Source: Holdemanella porci (GTDB taxonomy: Bacteria > Bacillota_I > Bacilli_A > Erysipelotrichales > Erysipelotrichaceae). From it: a stretch of 50,466 bases of DNA. Of the stretch, positions 8,548-17,509 are shown piece after piece. Position 1 is the stretch's first letter; every line of letters starts with the position of its first letter. The stretch is taken from positions 1 to 50,466 of the forward strand of contig NZ_VUMR01000009.1 in NCBI RefSeq assembly GCF_009696075.1, read 5' to 3'. The notes under the pieces are model-generated. The model made no database searches. It saw only the letters and a program-made list of their open reading frames with translations, and had not been told where the DNA came from. Position numbers and translations under genes: made by a program.

Positions 8548-9459
8548 ATGATTTATACAATTACTTTTAACCCATCTTTAGACTATGTAATACAAGTCGA
8601 TCATTTTAAGCCAGGCATCATTAATAAAACAAAATTCGAAGAAATCCTTCCCGGAGGAAAAGGCATTAATGTTTCAATTGTCCTATCCAATCTTGGACAC
8701 GAAAGTACAGCCCTAGGTTTTATGGCAGGTTTTACAGGGGAAGAAATTGAACATCGATTAGAGAGTTATGGAGCTAAAACAGATTTCATTCATGTAAAGA
8801 AAGGATTATCTAGAATCAACGTAAAAATGAAATCAGATGAAGAAACAGAAATCAATGGTATGGGACCTGATATTCAGCCAGAAGACATTCAAGAATTATT
8901 CAATCAATTAGATGATCTAACAGAAAAAGATATTCTCGTTATTTCAGGAAGCATCCCAAGTACTTTACCAGATACAATGTATGAACAGATCATGGAACGT
9001 GTTCAGAAAAAGAAAATAAAAGTTGTTGTCGATGCGACAAACAACCTATTATTAAAAGTATTAAAATATAAGCCTTTCTTAATTAAACCAAACAATCATG
9101 AATTAGGTGAAATCTTTAATGTCGAATTAAACACTCGAGATGAAGTCATTCCTTACGCCAAAAAGCTACAGGAGATGGGTGCTCAAAACGTATTGATTTC
9201 TATGGCAGGACAAGGTGCAGTGCTTGTAAGTGATAATAATGAAGTGATTCAAAGTAAAGCACCAAAAGGAGAAGTAGTGAATTCTGTTGGTGCTGGTGAT
9301 TCGATGGTTGCAGGTTTCCTTGCAGGATATTTAGAAACAAATGATTACTCAAAAGCTTTTATCAATGGTTTGTGTTGCGGTAGTGCAAGTGCCTTCCAAG
9401 TTGGTCTTGCGACTAAAGAAGATGTAGAAAACATAAAGAAAACTCTTAGCGAAAACTAA
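8548..9459 (+). CDS. fruK: 1-phosphofructokinase (PfkB family)
   Basis: The 303-residue PfkB-family kinase starts MIYTITFNPSLDYVI, with PGGKGINVS (about residues 37-45) and the C-terminal catalytic signature VGAGDSMVAGF (catalytic Asp about 251). ISGSIPS and LIKPNNHELGEIF match FruK/LacC-type enzymes. It phosphorylates fructose 1-phosphate to fructose 1,6-bisphosphate; tagatose 6-phosphate kinase (LacC) is the main alternative. AAAGGAGA precedes the ATG. No fructose EII (FruA) lies next to it; its only neighbours are the divergent hexitol genes, with shared operator-like repeats. It has its own terminator. Confidence 0.85.
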   Translation: MIYTITFNPSLDYVIQVDHFKPGIINKTKFEEILPGGKGINVSIVLSNLGHESTALGFMAGFTGEEIEHRLESYGAKTDFIHVKKGLSRINVKMKSDEETEINGMGPDIQPEDIQELFNQLDDLTEKDILVISGSIPSTLPDTMYEQIMERVQKKKIKVVVDATNNLLLKVLKYKPFLIKPNNHELGEIFNVELNTRDEVIPYAKKLQEMGAQNVLISMAGQGAVLVSDNNEVIQSKAPKGEVVNSVGAGDSMVAGFLAGYLETNDYSKAFINGLCCGSASAFQVGLATKEDVENIKKTLSEN

Positions 9460-9472
9460 GAGTTTTTTCTTT
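9441..9472 (+). terminator. fruK terminator
   Basis: AACTCTTAG-CGAAA-ACTAAGAGTT followed by TTTTTC; overlaps the fruK stop codon. Confidence 0.85.
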
Positions 9473-9473
9473 A

Positions 9474-9632
9474 TTATAGTAATCCAACAGCTGACGCTGC
9501 AATTGACAATCCGATGATTGTATAAAATATAATTATATTCCTATCAAATTCGTATGTATTATTGTCTACAAAATCACTCTGTAACTTTAATAACATCTGC
9601 CCATTATATACACAAATCGTTACTACCACTGC
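9474..9632 (-). pseudogene. Remnant of a small membrane protein gene
   Basis: Fifty-two codons read AVVVTICVYNGQMLLKLQSD, then FVDNNTYEFDRN and a hydrophobic C-terminus IIIFYTIIGLSIAASAVGLL before TAA. A TAG stop precedes the first residue, but the same frame continues upstream as HRDYKAFK, so a Trp codon may have become TAG. There is a good ATG at the internal Met but no clear ribosome site. The family was not recognised. The frame may be coincidence, but the charged linker between two hydrophobic segments looks protein-like. Confidence 0.35.
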
Positions 9633-9738
9633 CTATTTAAAAGCTTTATAATCACGATGTTAACAAATAATTTCATCTTATTATTTTGACTCATTTAAGA
9701 AATGCAAAAAATATTTTTGATTTTTTTATTTTTTTTGC

Positions 9739-9795
9739 TTGCAATTAATATAAACTTATAGTATCATTTACTAGCACTTGTCAAGGAAGACAAGT
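9739..9795 (+). promoter_or_regulatory. tRNA-Glu (copy 2) promoter and 5' leader hairpin
   Basis: -35 TTGCAA (9739-9744), 17-nt spacer, -10 TATCAT (9762-9767); predicted start about 9774. The leader begins GCACT and folds ACTTGTC (9776-9782) with GACAAGT (9789-9795), a perfect 7-bp stem. Confidence 0.65.
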
Positions 9796-9806
9796 TTAAT
9801 ATACAT

Positions 9807-9882
9807 GGCGCGTTGGAGAAACGGTTAACTCACATGCCTTTCACGCATGCATTCACGGGTTCGAATCCCGTACGCGTCACCA
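9807..9882 (+). tRNA. tRNA-Glu (TTC), second copy
   Basis: Identical over 76 nt to the copy at 2229-2304, with anticodon loop CTTTCAC and encoded ACCA. Leader and terminator are related to but not identical with those of copy 1, so the whole unit was duplicated and the flanks then diverged. Confidence 0.95.
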
Positions 9883-9893
9883 TCTTTCAAACT

Positions 9894-9918
9894 AAGTCCG
9901 AAAGGACTTCTTTTTTTT
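9894..9918 (+). terminator. Terminator of tRNA-Glu copy 2
   Basis: AAGTCC-GAAA-GGACTT followed by CTTTTTTTT. Confidence 0.8.
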
Positions 9919-9930
9919 GCTTTTTAAATG

Positions 9931-9954
9931 GAAAAGCCTTCCTACAAGAAGGCT
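9931..9954 (-). terminator. Terminator of the MATE transporter gene (minus strand)
   Basis: On the minus strand AGCCTTC-TTGTAG-GAAGGCT is followed by TTTTCC; it overlaps the gene's last codons. Confidence 0.6.
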
Positions 9955-11317
9955 AAAGTTCATTGACTATATTATGTACCCATATTCCTTTTTTAACCAA
10001 TGTGATTCCTAATACTGCCTTAGGAATATCTACACATTGCACCAATAAGTACACATTGAATATAGGTAAATTCGTAAAACGAGTTAAACATAGTGCAACC
10101 ATAAACGAAAACATGAACGTATATCCACTATCGAAGAAGAAGGTAAGCAATGTTTTTCCTCCTGCACGCATTGTAAAATAGCTACTGTAATACAAAGAAA
10201 TAATTGGAAGCATACAAGCCGAGACTCTTAATAAAGATGTTGCTAATGACTTTACTTCTATAGACGTATTATAGATTTGAGGAATAAAGGATGAACATCC
10301 AAACAATGCCACACCAATACCTAAACACATCATAAAATTCATAAATACCATCTTCAAATCATAGTCTTTGGCATATTCAATTTCACCAGCACCCAGTCTT
10401 TGACCTACTATAATTGAAATCGAATTTCCCATTGCATAACAAATAATCATAAAGAAATTGGTTACTGTTGTTGTAATATTGATGGCCGCCACAGCCTCAA
10501 GTCCTCTTGTTGAATAACATTGAGAAATAAGCGCAATGGATATCGACCACAATATTTCATTACACAATAGTGGAATTCCTCTTTTAACAACATTCTTAAA
10601 TATATCACCCGATATCTTATCTAAACGCATCGCATCTCTTAAATATTTGTTATTATAGCCTGCCGCTACATTTATTCCCATCTCTACAACTCTTGAAATA
10701 ACCGTACCAATGGCAGCACCAATAACGCCAAGTCTAGGGAATCCAAAATTTCCAAAAATTAAAATATAGTTGATACAAAAATTCACGATAACTGCAATCA
10801 CACTTGCTTTCATCGGTAAAACTGTATTCCCCGTTTCTCTTAATGAAGAAGAATATGCTTGTGCAATCGCAAAAGGAATGAGTCCAATCAGCATAACATC
10901 CATATACTGCTTACCAAAGTTCAAAGTTGTCAAACTATCTGTCGGATCATCATTTAGATATAATGAAATCAATGAAGGCCCCAATACTTTAAAAATGCAT
11001 ATGGCCAATATTGAAATTAAAATGCCAAGCAACATTTTAATTCGGAAACAATTGTGTACACCGCCCCTGTTTCCACGTCCATAAAATTGTGCCAGAAATA
11101 TTCCAGCTCCTGACATTGCGCCAAAGACGCTCACATTAAATACTTGAAATAACTGATTTGAAATAGATACACCACTCATAGATAGTGTTCCTAATTGTCC
11201 AATCATAATGTTGTCTAATAAACTGGCAAGATTGGTAAACCCGTTCTGTATCACAATCGGAATACATACAATCAAAACCATTCGATAAAACTTCTTATCT
11301 CCAATTAACGATTTCAT
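9953..11317 (-). CDS. MATE family efflux transporter
   Basis: The 454-residue protein has the 12-helix MATE pattern: NGFTNLASLLDNIMIGQLG near the N-terminus (the LxDxxMxGxLG-type signature), SSSLRETGNTVLPMKASV at the middle, and a second half beginning near GIPLLCNEILWSISIALI. MATE proteins export drugs or metabolites using Na+ or H+. GGGGGAAGG precedes the ATG. It lies 36 nt after the ROK gene, with a hairpin between, so it may be partly co-transcribed with the GntR-ROK pair. The substrate is unknown. Confidence 0.9.
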   Translation of the reverse strand: MKSLIGDKKFYRMVLIVCIPIVIQNGFTNLASLLDNIMIGQLGTLSMSGVSISNQLFQVFNVSVFGAMSGAGIFLAQFYGRGNRGGVHNCFRIKMLLGILISILAICIFKVLGPSLISLYLNDDPTDSLTTLNFGKQYMDVMLIGLIPFAIAQAYSSSLRETGNTVLPMKASVIAVIVNFCINYILIFGNFGFPRLGVIGAAIGTVISRVVEMGINVAAGYNNKYLRDAMRLDKISGDIFKNVVKRGIPLLCNEILWSISIALISQCYSTRGLEAVAAINITTTVTNFFMIICYAMGNSISIIVGQRLGAGEIEYAKDYDLKMVFMNFMMCLGIGVALFGCSSFIPQIYNTSIEVKSLATSLLRVSACMLPIISLYYSSYFTMRAGGKTLLTFFFDSGYTFMFSFMVALCLTRFTNLPIFNVYLLVQCVDIPKAVLGITLVKKGIWVHNIVNEL

Positions 11318-11336
11318 GTCCTTCCCCCTCTATGTA

Positions 11337-11378
11337 AGAAATGCCGAGAACGCTTAATGATTCTCGACATTTCTTTTG
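11337..11378 (-). promoter_or_regulatory. Hairpin between the ROK and MATE genes
   Basis: AGAAATG-C-CGAGAA pairs with TTCTCG-A-CATTTCT around a 10-nt loop, overlapping the ROK stop codon. On the minus strand it is followed by TTACAT rather than a U tract, so it may be an mRNA processing or stability element more than a terminator. Confidence 0.4.
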
Positions 11379-12193
11379 TAGTAACACAATGCACCTAATA
11401 AATTTGCATCATTGTTAAATTTACAAGCTTTGATAACAGGTTTCTCTAATGTTGTAAACCATTGTGTCAATCCTATCATATTTTCTTCGATACACGCAAT
11501 GAGTTTAGGCTGTGCCGATATACCTCCACCAATCAGAATTGTATCCACATCTAACAGCAACTGAAGATTGTTTAACATCCAAGCCAAATTTTGGCAATAT
11601 TTGTTAAAACCTGCATATACTTTTTCATCATCTAAATGATCAAAAAGTTCTTTACCCGTTAAACCCGTCACTCTTTCAAGACCATCTTTTCCAAAGCATG
11701 CAGCCATGGTATTCTTGAAAGTCTTTTCTGTATCCATATGCGCATCTGAATATTCACCTGCCAATAAATGTGAACCTTCATATACCTTATGATCAATCAC
11801 TATACCCATCCCAATATATGTACCTAGAACCACAACCAAAGCATTCTTTGAATGTATCAAATTTCCAAATCCAAGTTCAGCCCACGTTGCACAACGACCA
11901 TCATTTTCAATTGTCACTTTACAACCTTTAATTTCTTCCAACCGCTCCTTTAAAGGGTAGTTCGACAGAAAAGCCAGTTTACCAGTAATAAACGCCTTTG
12001 AATGATCTTCATTCAAGATTCCAGGCATACTGATCGCAATTCCAGTATATTCAAATGGTAAATCACAAATGGATTGAACGATTTTATCTGCCGTATCTAA
12101 AGTAGGATATCCCCCTTTTTGTTGGATATTCCCTGACGCATCGCATAATCCATATTTAATATTGGTACCCCCAATGTCGATAGTTAAAATCAT
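11354..12193 (-). CDS. ROK family sugar kinase/regulator-like protein
   Basis: The 279-residue protein opens with MILTIDIGGTNIKYGL, the phosphate-1 motif (DIGGTxxK) of the ROK/actin-ATPase fold, and has IAISMPG, IENDGRCATWAE (the ND of the catalytic region, about residue 97) and VVVLGTYIGMG. It has no N-terminal DNA-binding domain, so it should be a kinase of glucose, N-acetylmannosamine or similar. The usual zinc-binding CxCGxxGC motif is absent, as in some ROK members. It overlaps the GntR gene by 4 nt (ATGA), indicating translational coupling. The window's nanE is far away, so the substrate remains open. Confidence 0.82.
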   Translation of the reverse strand: MILTIDIGGTNIKYGLCDASGNIQQKGGYPTLDTADKIVQSICDLPFEYTGIAISMPGILNEDHSKAFITGKLAFLSNYPLKERLEEIKGCKVTIENDGRCATWAELGFGNLIHSKNALVVVLGTYIGMGIVIDHKVYEGSHLLAGEYSDAHMDTEKTFKNTMAACFGKDGLERVTGLTGKELFDHLDDEKVYAGFNKYCQNLAWMLNNLQLLLDVDTILIGGGISAQPKLIACIEENMIGLTQWFTTLEKPVIKACKFNNDANLLGALCYYKRNVENH

Positions 12194-12912
12194 AATTTTT
12201 GCGACGTTGAAATTGTGTAACTATATAAATCACCACGATAGTAACACATTGTATACTCTATCTTTTTCTTCTTTTTATCATAAGAGATACGCTTACGAGC
12301 TAAAACCGGCTGATCCTTACGTATTTTCAGAGCCAAACAGATTTCTTCACTCGGATTAATCGCAGAAAACTCTTCATCTATTCTTGTCGGTGCGCCAATC
12401 ACTTCATAAATAGACTGTGTTTGTTCTTCCATATTCAAAGGTATATTCAAACTTAAAGGAAAATAAGACACAAAATACACCAATAACACATCATCTGCGG
12501 TACGAACTCTTCGAACGCAATACATCATTTCTTCGTCCAAGCCAAACAATTCTCTTGTAGCTTCATCCGGAATTTCTTTTGTGATGTGAAAAGACTTAGT
12601 TCCCGGCGTTCTTCCTAAAGCCATCATTTCGTCTGTAAAACTACGGATATGCGACAACTCCTCTTTGATTTTAGGCCTGTATGTCACAAACGTACCCTTG
12701 CCACGTCCACGCTTTACCATACCTTCCTGTTCTAATTCAAGAATAGCTTGTCTTGCTGTAATTCTTGAAACATCGTACATCTCTTGAATTTCCATTTCAC
12801 TGTCAACGCGATCCCCTACAGCCAAGACTCCATCTAGGATATCTTTTTTGTAGAACTCCTTTATTTGCTTATAGTAAGGAAGATGACCCGACGTTGTATC
12901 CAACTTATGCAT
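12190..12912 (-). CDS. GntR family (HutC/UTRA-type) transcriptional regulator
   Basis: The 240-residue protein has an N-terminal GntR winged helix (PYYKQIKEFYKKDILDGVL; VSRITARQAILELEQEGMV, about residues 48-66; then RGRGKGTFV) and a C-terminal UTRA ligand-binding domain with SYFPLSLNIP and EYTMCYYRGD. HutC-type regulators typically sense sugar phosphates such as glucosamine 6-phosphate. It overlaps the ROK gene by 4 nt, so the two are one unit and it probably controls that gene. A ribosome site AAGGAG lies before the ATG. Confidence 0.9.
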   Translation of the reverse strand: MHKLDTTSGHLPYYKQIKEFYKKDILDGVLAVGDRVDSEMEIQEMYDVSRITARQAILELEQEGMVKRGRGKGTFVTYRPKIKEELSHIRSFTDEMMALGRTPGTKSFHITKEIPDEATRELFGLDEEMMYCVRRVRTADDVLLVYFVSYFPLSLNIPLNMEEQTQSIYEVIGAPTRIDEEFSAINPSEEICLALKIRKDQPVLARKRISYDKKKKKIEYTMCYYRGDLYSYTISTSQKL

Positions 12913-12944
12913 AATTTGATCTCCTTATATATTTGTTATAACAA

Positions 12945-13565
12945 TTATAGGGTATTTCTTCTTCGCTTGTCAATTTCAATCCATTCATCTAATGTCATTG
13001 GAACATAATCACTGTACATACAGAAACAATTGATTAACTGACAAGGCACACCCTCTAATTGGCCATCACTGATTCTTGGGTGTTTTTGTTGATGAATATA
13101 CTCTTGATAAGCATCTAAAAATTGCTGATCTTGCGTCGCATGAATATGCCCATGCAACATAAATGTTTTTGGGTTTCCATCCTCATCTCTTCGATATTGT
13201 CCGTTATAGCACGCAATTGGATAATGAGATAAAACTACTTTTCGTTTATTCTCATTTAATTCCGCATAATCTTTGATCCAAACAAATCGCGAAGCATCAA
13301 AGTTTTTATCATCCAAGAAACGATCATGATTTCCACGAATCAAATAAATTTTCCCCTTTAATTCATCCAAAATCTCTGTTGTTTGACTTGCGTTCCCCCA
13401 TGAAAAATCTCCCAAAACAACAACTTCATCATTCTTTCGAACTTTACTATTCCATTGATCAATCATATATTCATTCATTTGTTCAATGTCTTCGAAACCT
13501 CTTTGATCCATCTTTTCATTCAACGAACGATGAAAAAAATGTGTATCTGCAATATAATAACGCAT
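12945..13565 (-). CDS. Metallophosphoesterase family protein
   Basis: The 206-residue protein shows the ordered metal-binding motifs of calcineurin-like phosphoesterases: ADTHFFH (about residues 6-12), VVLGDFSWGN (about 49-58), IRGNHD (about 76-81), LSHYPI (about 112-117) and HGHIHAT (about 138-144). Such enzymes hydrolyse phosphomonoesters or diesters with two metal ions; the substrate is not predictable. AAAGGATGAG precedes the ATG. The lipoprotein gene is 42 nt upstream; they may share a transcript. Confidence 0.85.
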   Translation of the reverse strand: MRYYIADTHFFHRSLNEKMDQRGFEDIEQMNEYMIDQWNSKVRKNDEVVVLGDFSWGNASQTTEILDELKGKIYLIRGNHDRFLDDKNFDASRFVWIKDYAELNENKRKVVLSHYPIACYNGQYRRDEDGNPKTFMLHGHIHATQDQQFLDAYQEYIHQQKHPRISDGQLEGVPCQLINCFCMYSDYVPMTLDEWIEIDKRRRNTL

Positions 13566-13607
13566 CTTTTAACTCATCCTTTCAAATAGAAAATAGCGGA
13601 AGACCCG

Positions 13608-14120
13608 CTATTTTATCATACACGCAAATCCTTCTTGTTTATAAGCACTTTGCGTCTTTTTCAAACTTACATAATCCGATTGAGCTTCACCCTTATCTAA
13701 TAAGCCCCTTTCAATCATCGTATCTATATTTGCTGTTTTAAAATCCATTTCCAACGTCACTTCAACCTGCTGTTCATTTAATTCAGTAGATACATGAACG
13801 CCTTCAATCGAATTATATTTATCATCCAATGAAGAATTGATCTTAAATTGTATCTGTTCAGAATTCATATCTTCTGTTATACCTAAATCTGAAAAGCTCA
13901 TCGCAAACTTCTGTGTCATCTTTTGAATCTTATCCCCCTTAGCTTCAAAAGTAACTTGTTGCGAAGAATCATTCTTACAATCAATTACCTTTATTTTATT
14001 TGCCTTTTTCACTGTAACCGGCGCCTTTTCGATTGACTTACTCTTTTGATGCGTAAGATCACTCACTTTTGTACAGCCACAAAGCAATAAACATGCACAC
14101 AAGAAATATTGAACTCGCAT
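13608..14120 (-). CDS. Small surface lipoprotein, function unknown
   Basis: About 170 residues: MRVQYFLCACLLLCGCTK is a type II signal peptide with lipobox LCGC, so the mature protein would be anchored through Cys near residue 14. The body has alternating polar beta-strand-like stretches (QVTFEAKGDKIQKMTQKF) faintly recalling DUF1307/YehR lipoproteins; this is uncertain. The start is taken at MRVQ because AAGGGGG sits 9 nt upstream; the ATG two codons earlier is too close to that site. Function is unknown. Confidence 0.65.
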   Translation of the reverse strand: MRVQYFLCACLLLCGCTKVSDLTHQKSKSIEKAPVTVKKANKIKVIDCKNDSSQQVTFEAKGDKIQKMTQKFAMSFSDLGITEDMNSEQIQFKINSSLDDKYNSIEGVHVSTELNEQQVEVTLEMDFKTANIDTMIERGLLDKGEAQSDYVSLKKTQSAYKQEGFACMIK

Positions 14121-14149
14121 AAGCATTCCCCCTTACGCAAATCATTTTA

Positions 14150-15241
14150 TCATGAAATCAAATGTTCATCCACAAAGTTCGAAAGTTCATTCAAGCCAGC
14201 CTTAAATAACTTACTATCTTGCGCTAAGCCTAAACGGAAATAATATTCTTTGTCAAAACAAGATCCCGGCACAAAGAAAACGCCTTTTTCTGCCAATAAT
14301 AATTTCGCAAACGTCTCACTTTTTAAATCAAAATAATACTTCAAAAAACAAACCGTACCACCACTTGGTAATACACATTCAAACGAAGGATTATCTTTAA
14401 GCCATTCATGAACGATATGTTTATTTGTTGAAATAATATTTTTAGCCCTTAAAATCAATTCATCCTTATGCTTAAGGGCAATCCATCCCAATTTGTCCAC
14501 TAAAGGACCTGTAGAAATCATAGAATAATCTCTTCTTACATTGATTTTATGAATCACATACTCATTAGCTTTGATCCATCCAAGACGTAATCCAGCTAGT
14601 GAGAAAATCTTACTTAAACTCGAAGTTGAAATACCATTCTTATATAAATCACTTATAGATACTTCCTCATTTAAACCACGATATACTTCATCACAAAGAA
14701 TATATGTATTATAGGGTTTACACAATTCAATCAACGCATTTAAAAAACACCTTGAATATTGTGTTCCCGTTGGATTTGAAGGATTATTTAAAACAATCAT
14801 TTTCGTTGATGAATTTAAAACACCTCTAAACTTTTCCACACTAACCTGCCAATCCACTTCGTCCAATTCAACCAAGTGCACTTTACAACCAATTGATTTT
14901 GGAACATCCACAAACTGCTGATACCCAGGAATCACGCTAATGACTTCATCTCCTTTTTCTAATAAAGTATTCATCACCAATTCATTTGCCTGCAAGCAAC
15001 CTTGTGCTGTTGTGATATTATCAATTGTTCCATGCTCATATAAAGATAGGATTTCCTTTTTTAATTCAATATCCCCAGTGATTTGACCATAATCTAATAT
15101 TAGATTTGAAAAATCAAAGTCTTCCAAGTCTAACAATTCCTGCAATGTAAGAGATTTAACACATGTATCCGTCATATTGTAGATGGCATCATTTTCATAG
15201 TCATTCATCCATTGTTCGACTTTAAAATCTGGCAATCTCAT
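14150..15241 (-). CDS. PLP-dependent class I/II aminotransferase
   Basis: The 363-residue protein has fold-type I hallmarks: [10 protein letters not shown] (about residues 151-160), CDEVYRGL (about 184-191), the PLP lysine in [18 protein letters not shown] (Lys about 210) and a C-terminal FRLGLA motif. It transfers amino groups between an amino acid and a 2-oxo acid. It overlaps the ATPase gene of the amino acid ABC transporter by 4 nt, so it should act on the imported amino acid. The upstream T-box ties expression to one uncharged tRNA. The exact amino acid is not settled. Confidence 0.85.
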   Translation of the reverse strand: MRLPDFKVEQWMNDYENDAIYNMTDTCVKSLTLQELLDLEDFDFSNLILDYGQITGDIELKKEILSLYEHGTIDNITTAQGCLQANELVMNTLLEKGDEVISVIPGYQQFVDVPKSIGCKVHLVELDEVDWQVSVEKFRGVLNSSTKMIVLNNPSNPTGTQYSRCFLNALIELCKPYNTYILCDEVYRGLNEEVSISDLYKNGISTSSLSKIFSLAGLRLGWIKANEYVIHKINVRRDYSMISTGPLVDKLGWIALKHKDELILRAKNIISTNKHIVHEWLKDNPSFECVLPSGGTVCFLKYYFDLKSETFAKLLLAEKGVFFVPGSCFDKEYYFRLGLAQDSKLFKAGLNELSNFVDEHLIS

Positions 15242-15969
15242 TCGTAGAATACCTTACTCAAGAAATCCTTTGCACGTTCAGACTGAGGATTTTCAAAAAA
15301 CTTTTCACTCGTATTCTCTTCTACAATTTCACCTTGATCCAAGAAAACAACTCGAGTGCCTACCTTTCTTGCAAAGCTCATTTCATGTGTAACCACAACC
15401 ATTGTCATACCTTGCTTACCTAGATCCTTCATTACTTCAAGCACTTCCTTGATCATTTCTGGATCTAATGCACTCGTAGGTTCATCAAATAACATAATAT
15501 CTGGATTCATGCATAAGGCTCTGGCAATCGCTACACGCTGTTTTTGTCCACCAGACAAGTTATTAGGATACGCATCCTTCTTTTCTAATAATCCAACTTT
15601 ATCCAAATACTCTAAAGCTGTTTTTTCAGCTTCTTCATCCGTTTTATTTAAAACTTCTACCTGCGCTAACTTACAATTTTGTAAAACCGACATATTTGGA
15701 AACAAATTAAAATGCTGGAATACAAATCCCATACGATTTCTTTGTGCACGAAATTTCTTTTCATCATCCGGATTCATCCATTCATCATCCATATAAATTT
15801 TTCCTGAATCCACATGCTCCAAGCCATGAATACAACGTAATAATGTACTTTTCCCTGAACCACTCGGACCAATCAACGAGATAATATCCCCTTTATTGAC
15901 TTCTAAGCTTACATTTTTTAGGGCACGTGTTTTATTAAATTGTTTTGAAACATTCTCTACTCTAATCAC
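15238..15969 (-). CDS. Amino acid ABC transporter, ATP-binding protein
   Basis: The 243-residue ATPase has Walker [10 protein letters not shown] (about residues 34-42), the Q-loop region [17 protein letters not shown] typical of polar amino acid importers, signature [15 protein letters not shown] (about 138-152), Walker [16 protein letters not shown] and the H-loop VVTHEM. It powers the adjacent permease. It overlaps the permease by 8 nt and the aminotransferase by 4 nt, in one operon behind a T-box. Confidence 0.95.
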   Translation of the reverse strand: MIRVENVSKQFNKTRALKNVSLEVNKGDIISLIGPSGSGKSTLLRCIHGLEHVDSGKIYMDDEWMNPDDEKKFRAQRNRMGFVFQHFNLFPNMSVLQNCKLAQVEVLNKTDEEAEKTALEYLDKVGLLEKKDAYPNNLSGGQKQRVAIARALCMNPDIMLFDEPTSALDPEMIKEVLEVMKDLGKQGMTMVVVTHEMSFARKVGTRVVFLDQGEIVEENTSEKFFENPQSERAKDFLSKVFYE

Positions 15970-16645
15970 TTACAGCCAACCTCTTTTCCACTTTATTTCC
16001 AATACAAGAAACGATACATGTCAAAATTAAATAGAATATTGCTGCTAACATATATGGCGACATAACATCATAATATTCAGCCCCAATGACTTGTGCTCCC
16101 TTTAAAAGTTCCACTGCACCGATACAACTAATCAAAGAACTATCTTTGATCAATGTGATAAACTCACTAATCAATGGTGGTACTACACGCTTAAATGCTT
16201 GGGGTAAAATAACAAGTTTCATTGTCTTCCAACTTGATAATCCCAATGTTTCACAAGCTTCCCATTGTCCTTTATCAACCCCATTAATGCCTGAACGCAA
16301 AAGTTCAGTCTGATAAGCGCCGGAGTTAATACTTAACGCAATCATACCAATTACGATAGGATTGATTCTTAATACATTGCCTGTAAATGCCGTATAAATC
16401 GATGGAATAACAGAGAAAATAATCAAAATCTGTAGAAGCAATGGGGTTCCACGAATGATTGTGACATACACAAACGCTATAGCTCTAGGCACCTTATGTT
16501 TACTTCTTCTGCCACTAGCTCCAAGAATTCCAAGGACTAAACCAATTAAAAGGGAAAGCGCTGCAATCGCAACCGACAACAGCGCACCCTTTGCCAAATA
16601 GAGTATATTCTCTAATGTAAATACCTGATCAATCGCAACAAACAT
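15962..16645 (-). CDS. Amino acid ABC transporter, permease protein
   Basis: The 227-residue membrane protein belongs to the HisMQ type: an N-terminal helix [33 protein letters not shown] (about residues 59-71), and the EAA loop region [22 protein letters not shown] (about 133-154) that contacts the ATPase. It lies 20 nt after the substrate-binding protein. One permease gene implies a homodimeric channel. Confidence 0.93.
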   Translation of the reverse strand: MFVAIDQVFTLENILYLAKGALLSVAIAALSLLIGLVLGILGASGRRSKHKVPRAIAFVYVTIIRGTPLLLQILIIFSVIPSIYTAFTGNVLRINPIVIGMIALSINSGAYQTELLRSGINGVDKGQWEACETLGLSSWKTMKLVILPQAFKRVVPPLISEFITLIKDSSLISCIGAVELLKGAQVIGAEYYDVMSPYMLAAIFYLILTCIVSCIGNKVEKRLAVSD

Positions 16646-16665
16646 ACACTTTCCTCACTTTTCCT

Positions 16666-17427
16666 TTACTTTGTTTCTAATGGAGACAAATCGTATTTTT
16701 TGCATAACTTAGCATAATCATCACTCGCCAAGAATTTTTTAATACATATATTCATCTTCTCAATCATATCTGTGTTGCCTTTTTTCGCAATGATGTAGTT
16801 TTGTTCATCCATTAAAGATTCATCTAACATTTTAAACTCGTCACTCTTCACATAGTTTTTCGCTACGCCCAAGTCAACGATAGCCGCATCATATTGATTT
16901 GCACTCAATGCATTCATAATGTCTTGCACATTCTTTAATCCAGTTACTTTGGCATCCTTAACTTCTTTTGCGGCAGCCTCACCAGTAGCTCCTGTTTGAG
17001 CAACTAGAGATTTACCTTCTAAATCAGCAGTCGATGCGATATCAGAATCTTTTGGGATCACTGCAACCTGGCTTGATCCTAAATATGGATCTGACCATTC
17101 TACTTTACGTTTTGAATCATACGTAAACCCTGAAATTCCCACATCAATTTGATCACCTTGAAGCTGTGTAATGATATTATCAAAATCCATCTTCTTCATT
17201 TCTAACTTGTAAGTAACACCTTCTTCATCACTTAAATATTCTTCAAAACACTTCATCATATCTGGATCAAATCCGACGATATCTCCCTTTTTATTTTCCG
17301 ATTCATAAGGAGCATAATCTGGAGAAATCCCCACAGTAATTGTTTTTACATCCTTTGATTCGCTTGAACATCCTGCCATTGTTAATGCGGTTAAAGCTAC
17401 CATACCTAATTTAATAATTTTTTTCAT
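16666..17427 (-). CDS. Amino acid ABC transporter, substrate-binding lipoprotein
   Basis: The 253-residue protein has a lipoprotein signal MKKIIKLGMVALTALTMAGC (lipobox MAGC, Cys20) and the SBP family 3 fold: VGISPDYAPYESEN, IVGFDPDMM, MDFDNIITQLQ, DVGISGFTYDSKRK and GATGEAAAK. This class binds polar or charged amino acids outside the cell. The APYE and FDPDM positions are usual for arginine, glutamine or cystine binders, but do not decide between them. It is first in the operon, directly behind the T-box leader. Confidence 0.93.
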   Translation of the reverse strand: MKKIIKLGMVALTALTMAGCSSESKDVKTITVGISPDYAPYESENKKGDIVGFDPDMMKCFEEYLSDEEGVTYKLEMKKMDFDNIITQLQGDQIDVGISGFTYDSKRKVEWSDPYLGSSQVAVIPKDSDIASTADLEGKSLVAQTGATGEAAAKEVKDAKVTGLKNVQDIMNALSANQYDAAIVDLGVAKNYVKSDEFKMLDESLMDEQNYIIAKKGNTDMIEKMNICIKKFLASDDYAKLCKKYDLSPLETK

Positions 17428-17509
17428 TTTATATTCCTACCTTTCTTCATGTGTAAATCAAAAATTATTCTATATCGTCGATCACTTTCCATTCACACAC
17501 ACCCTTTCT

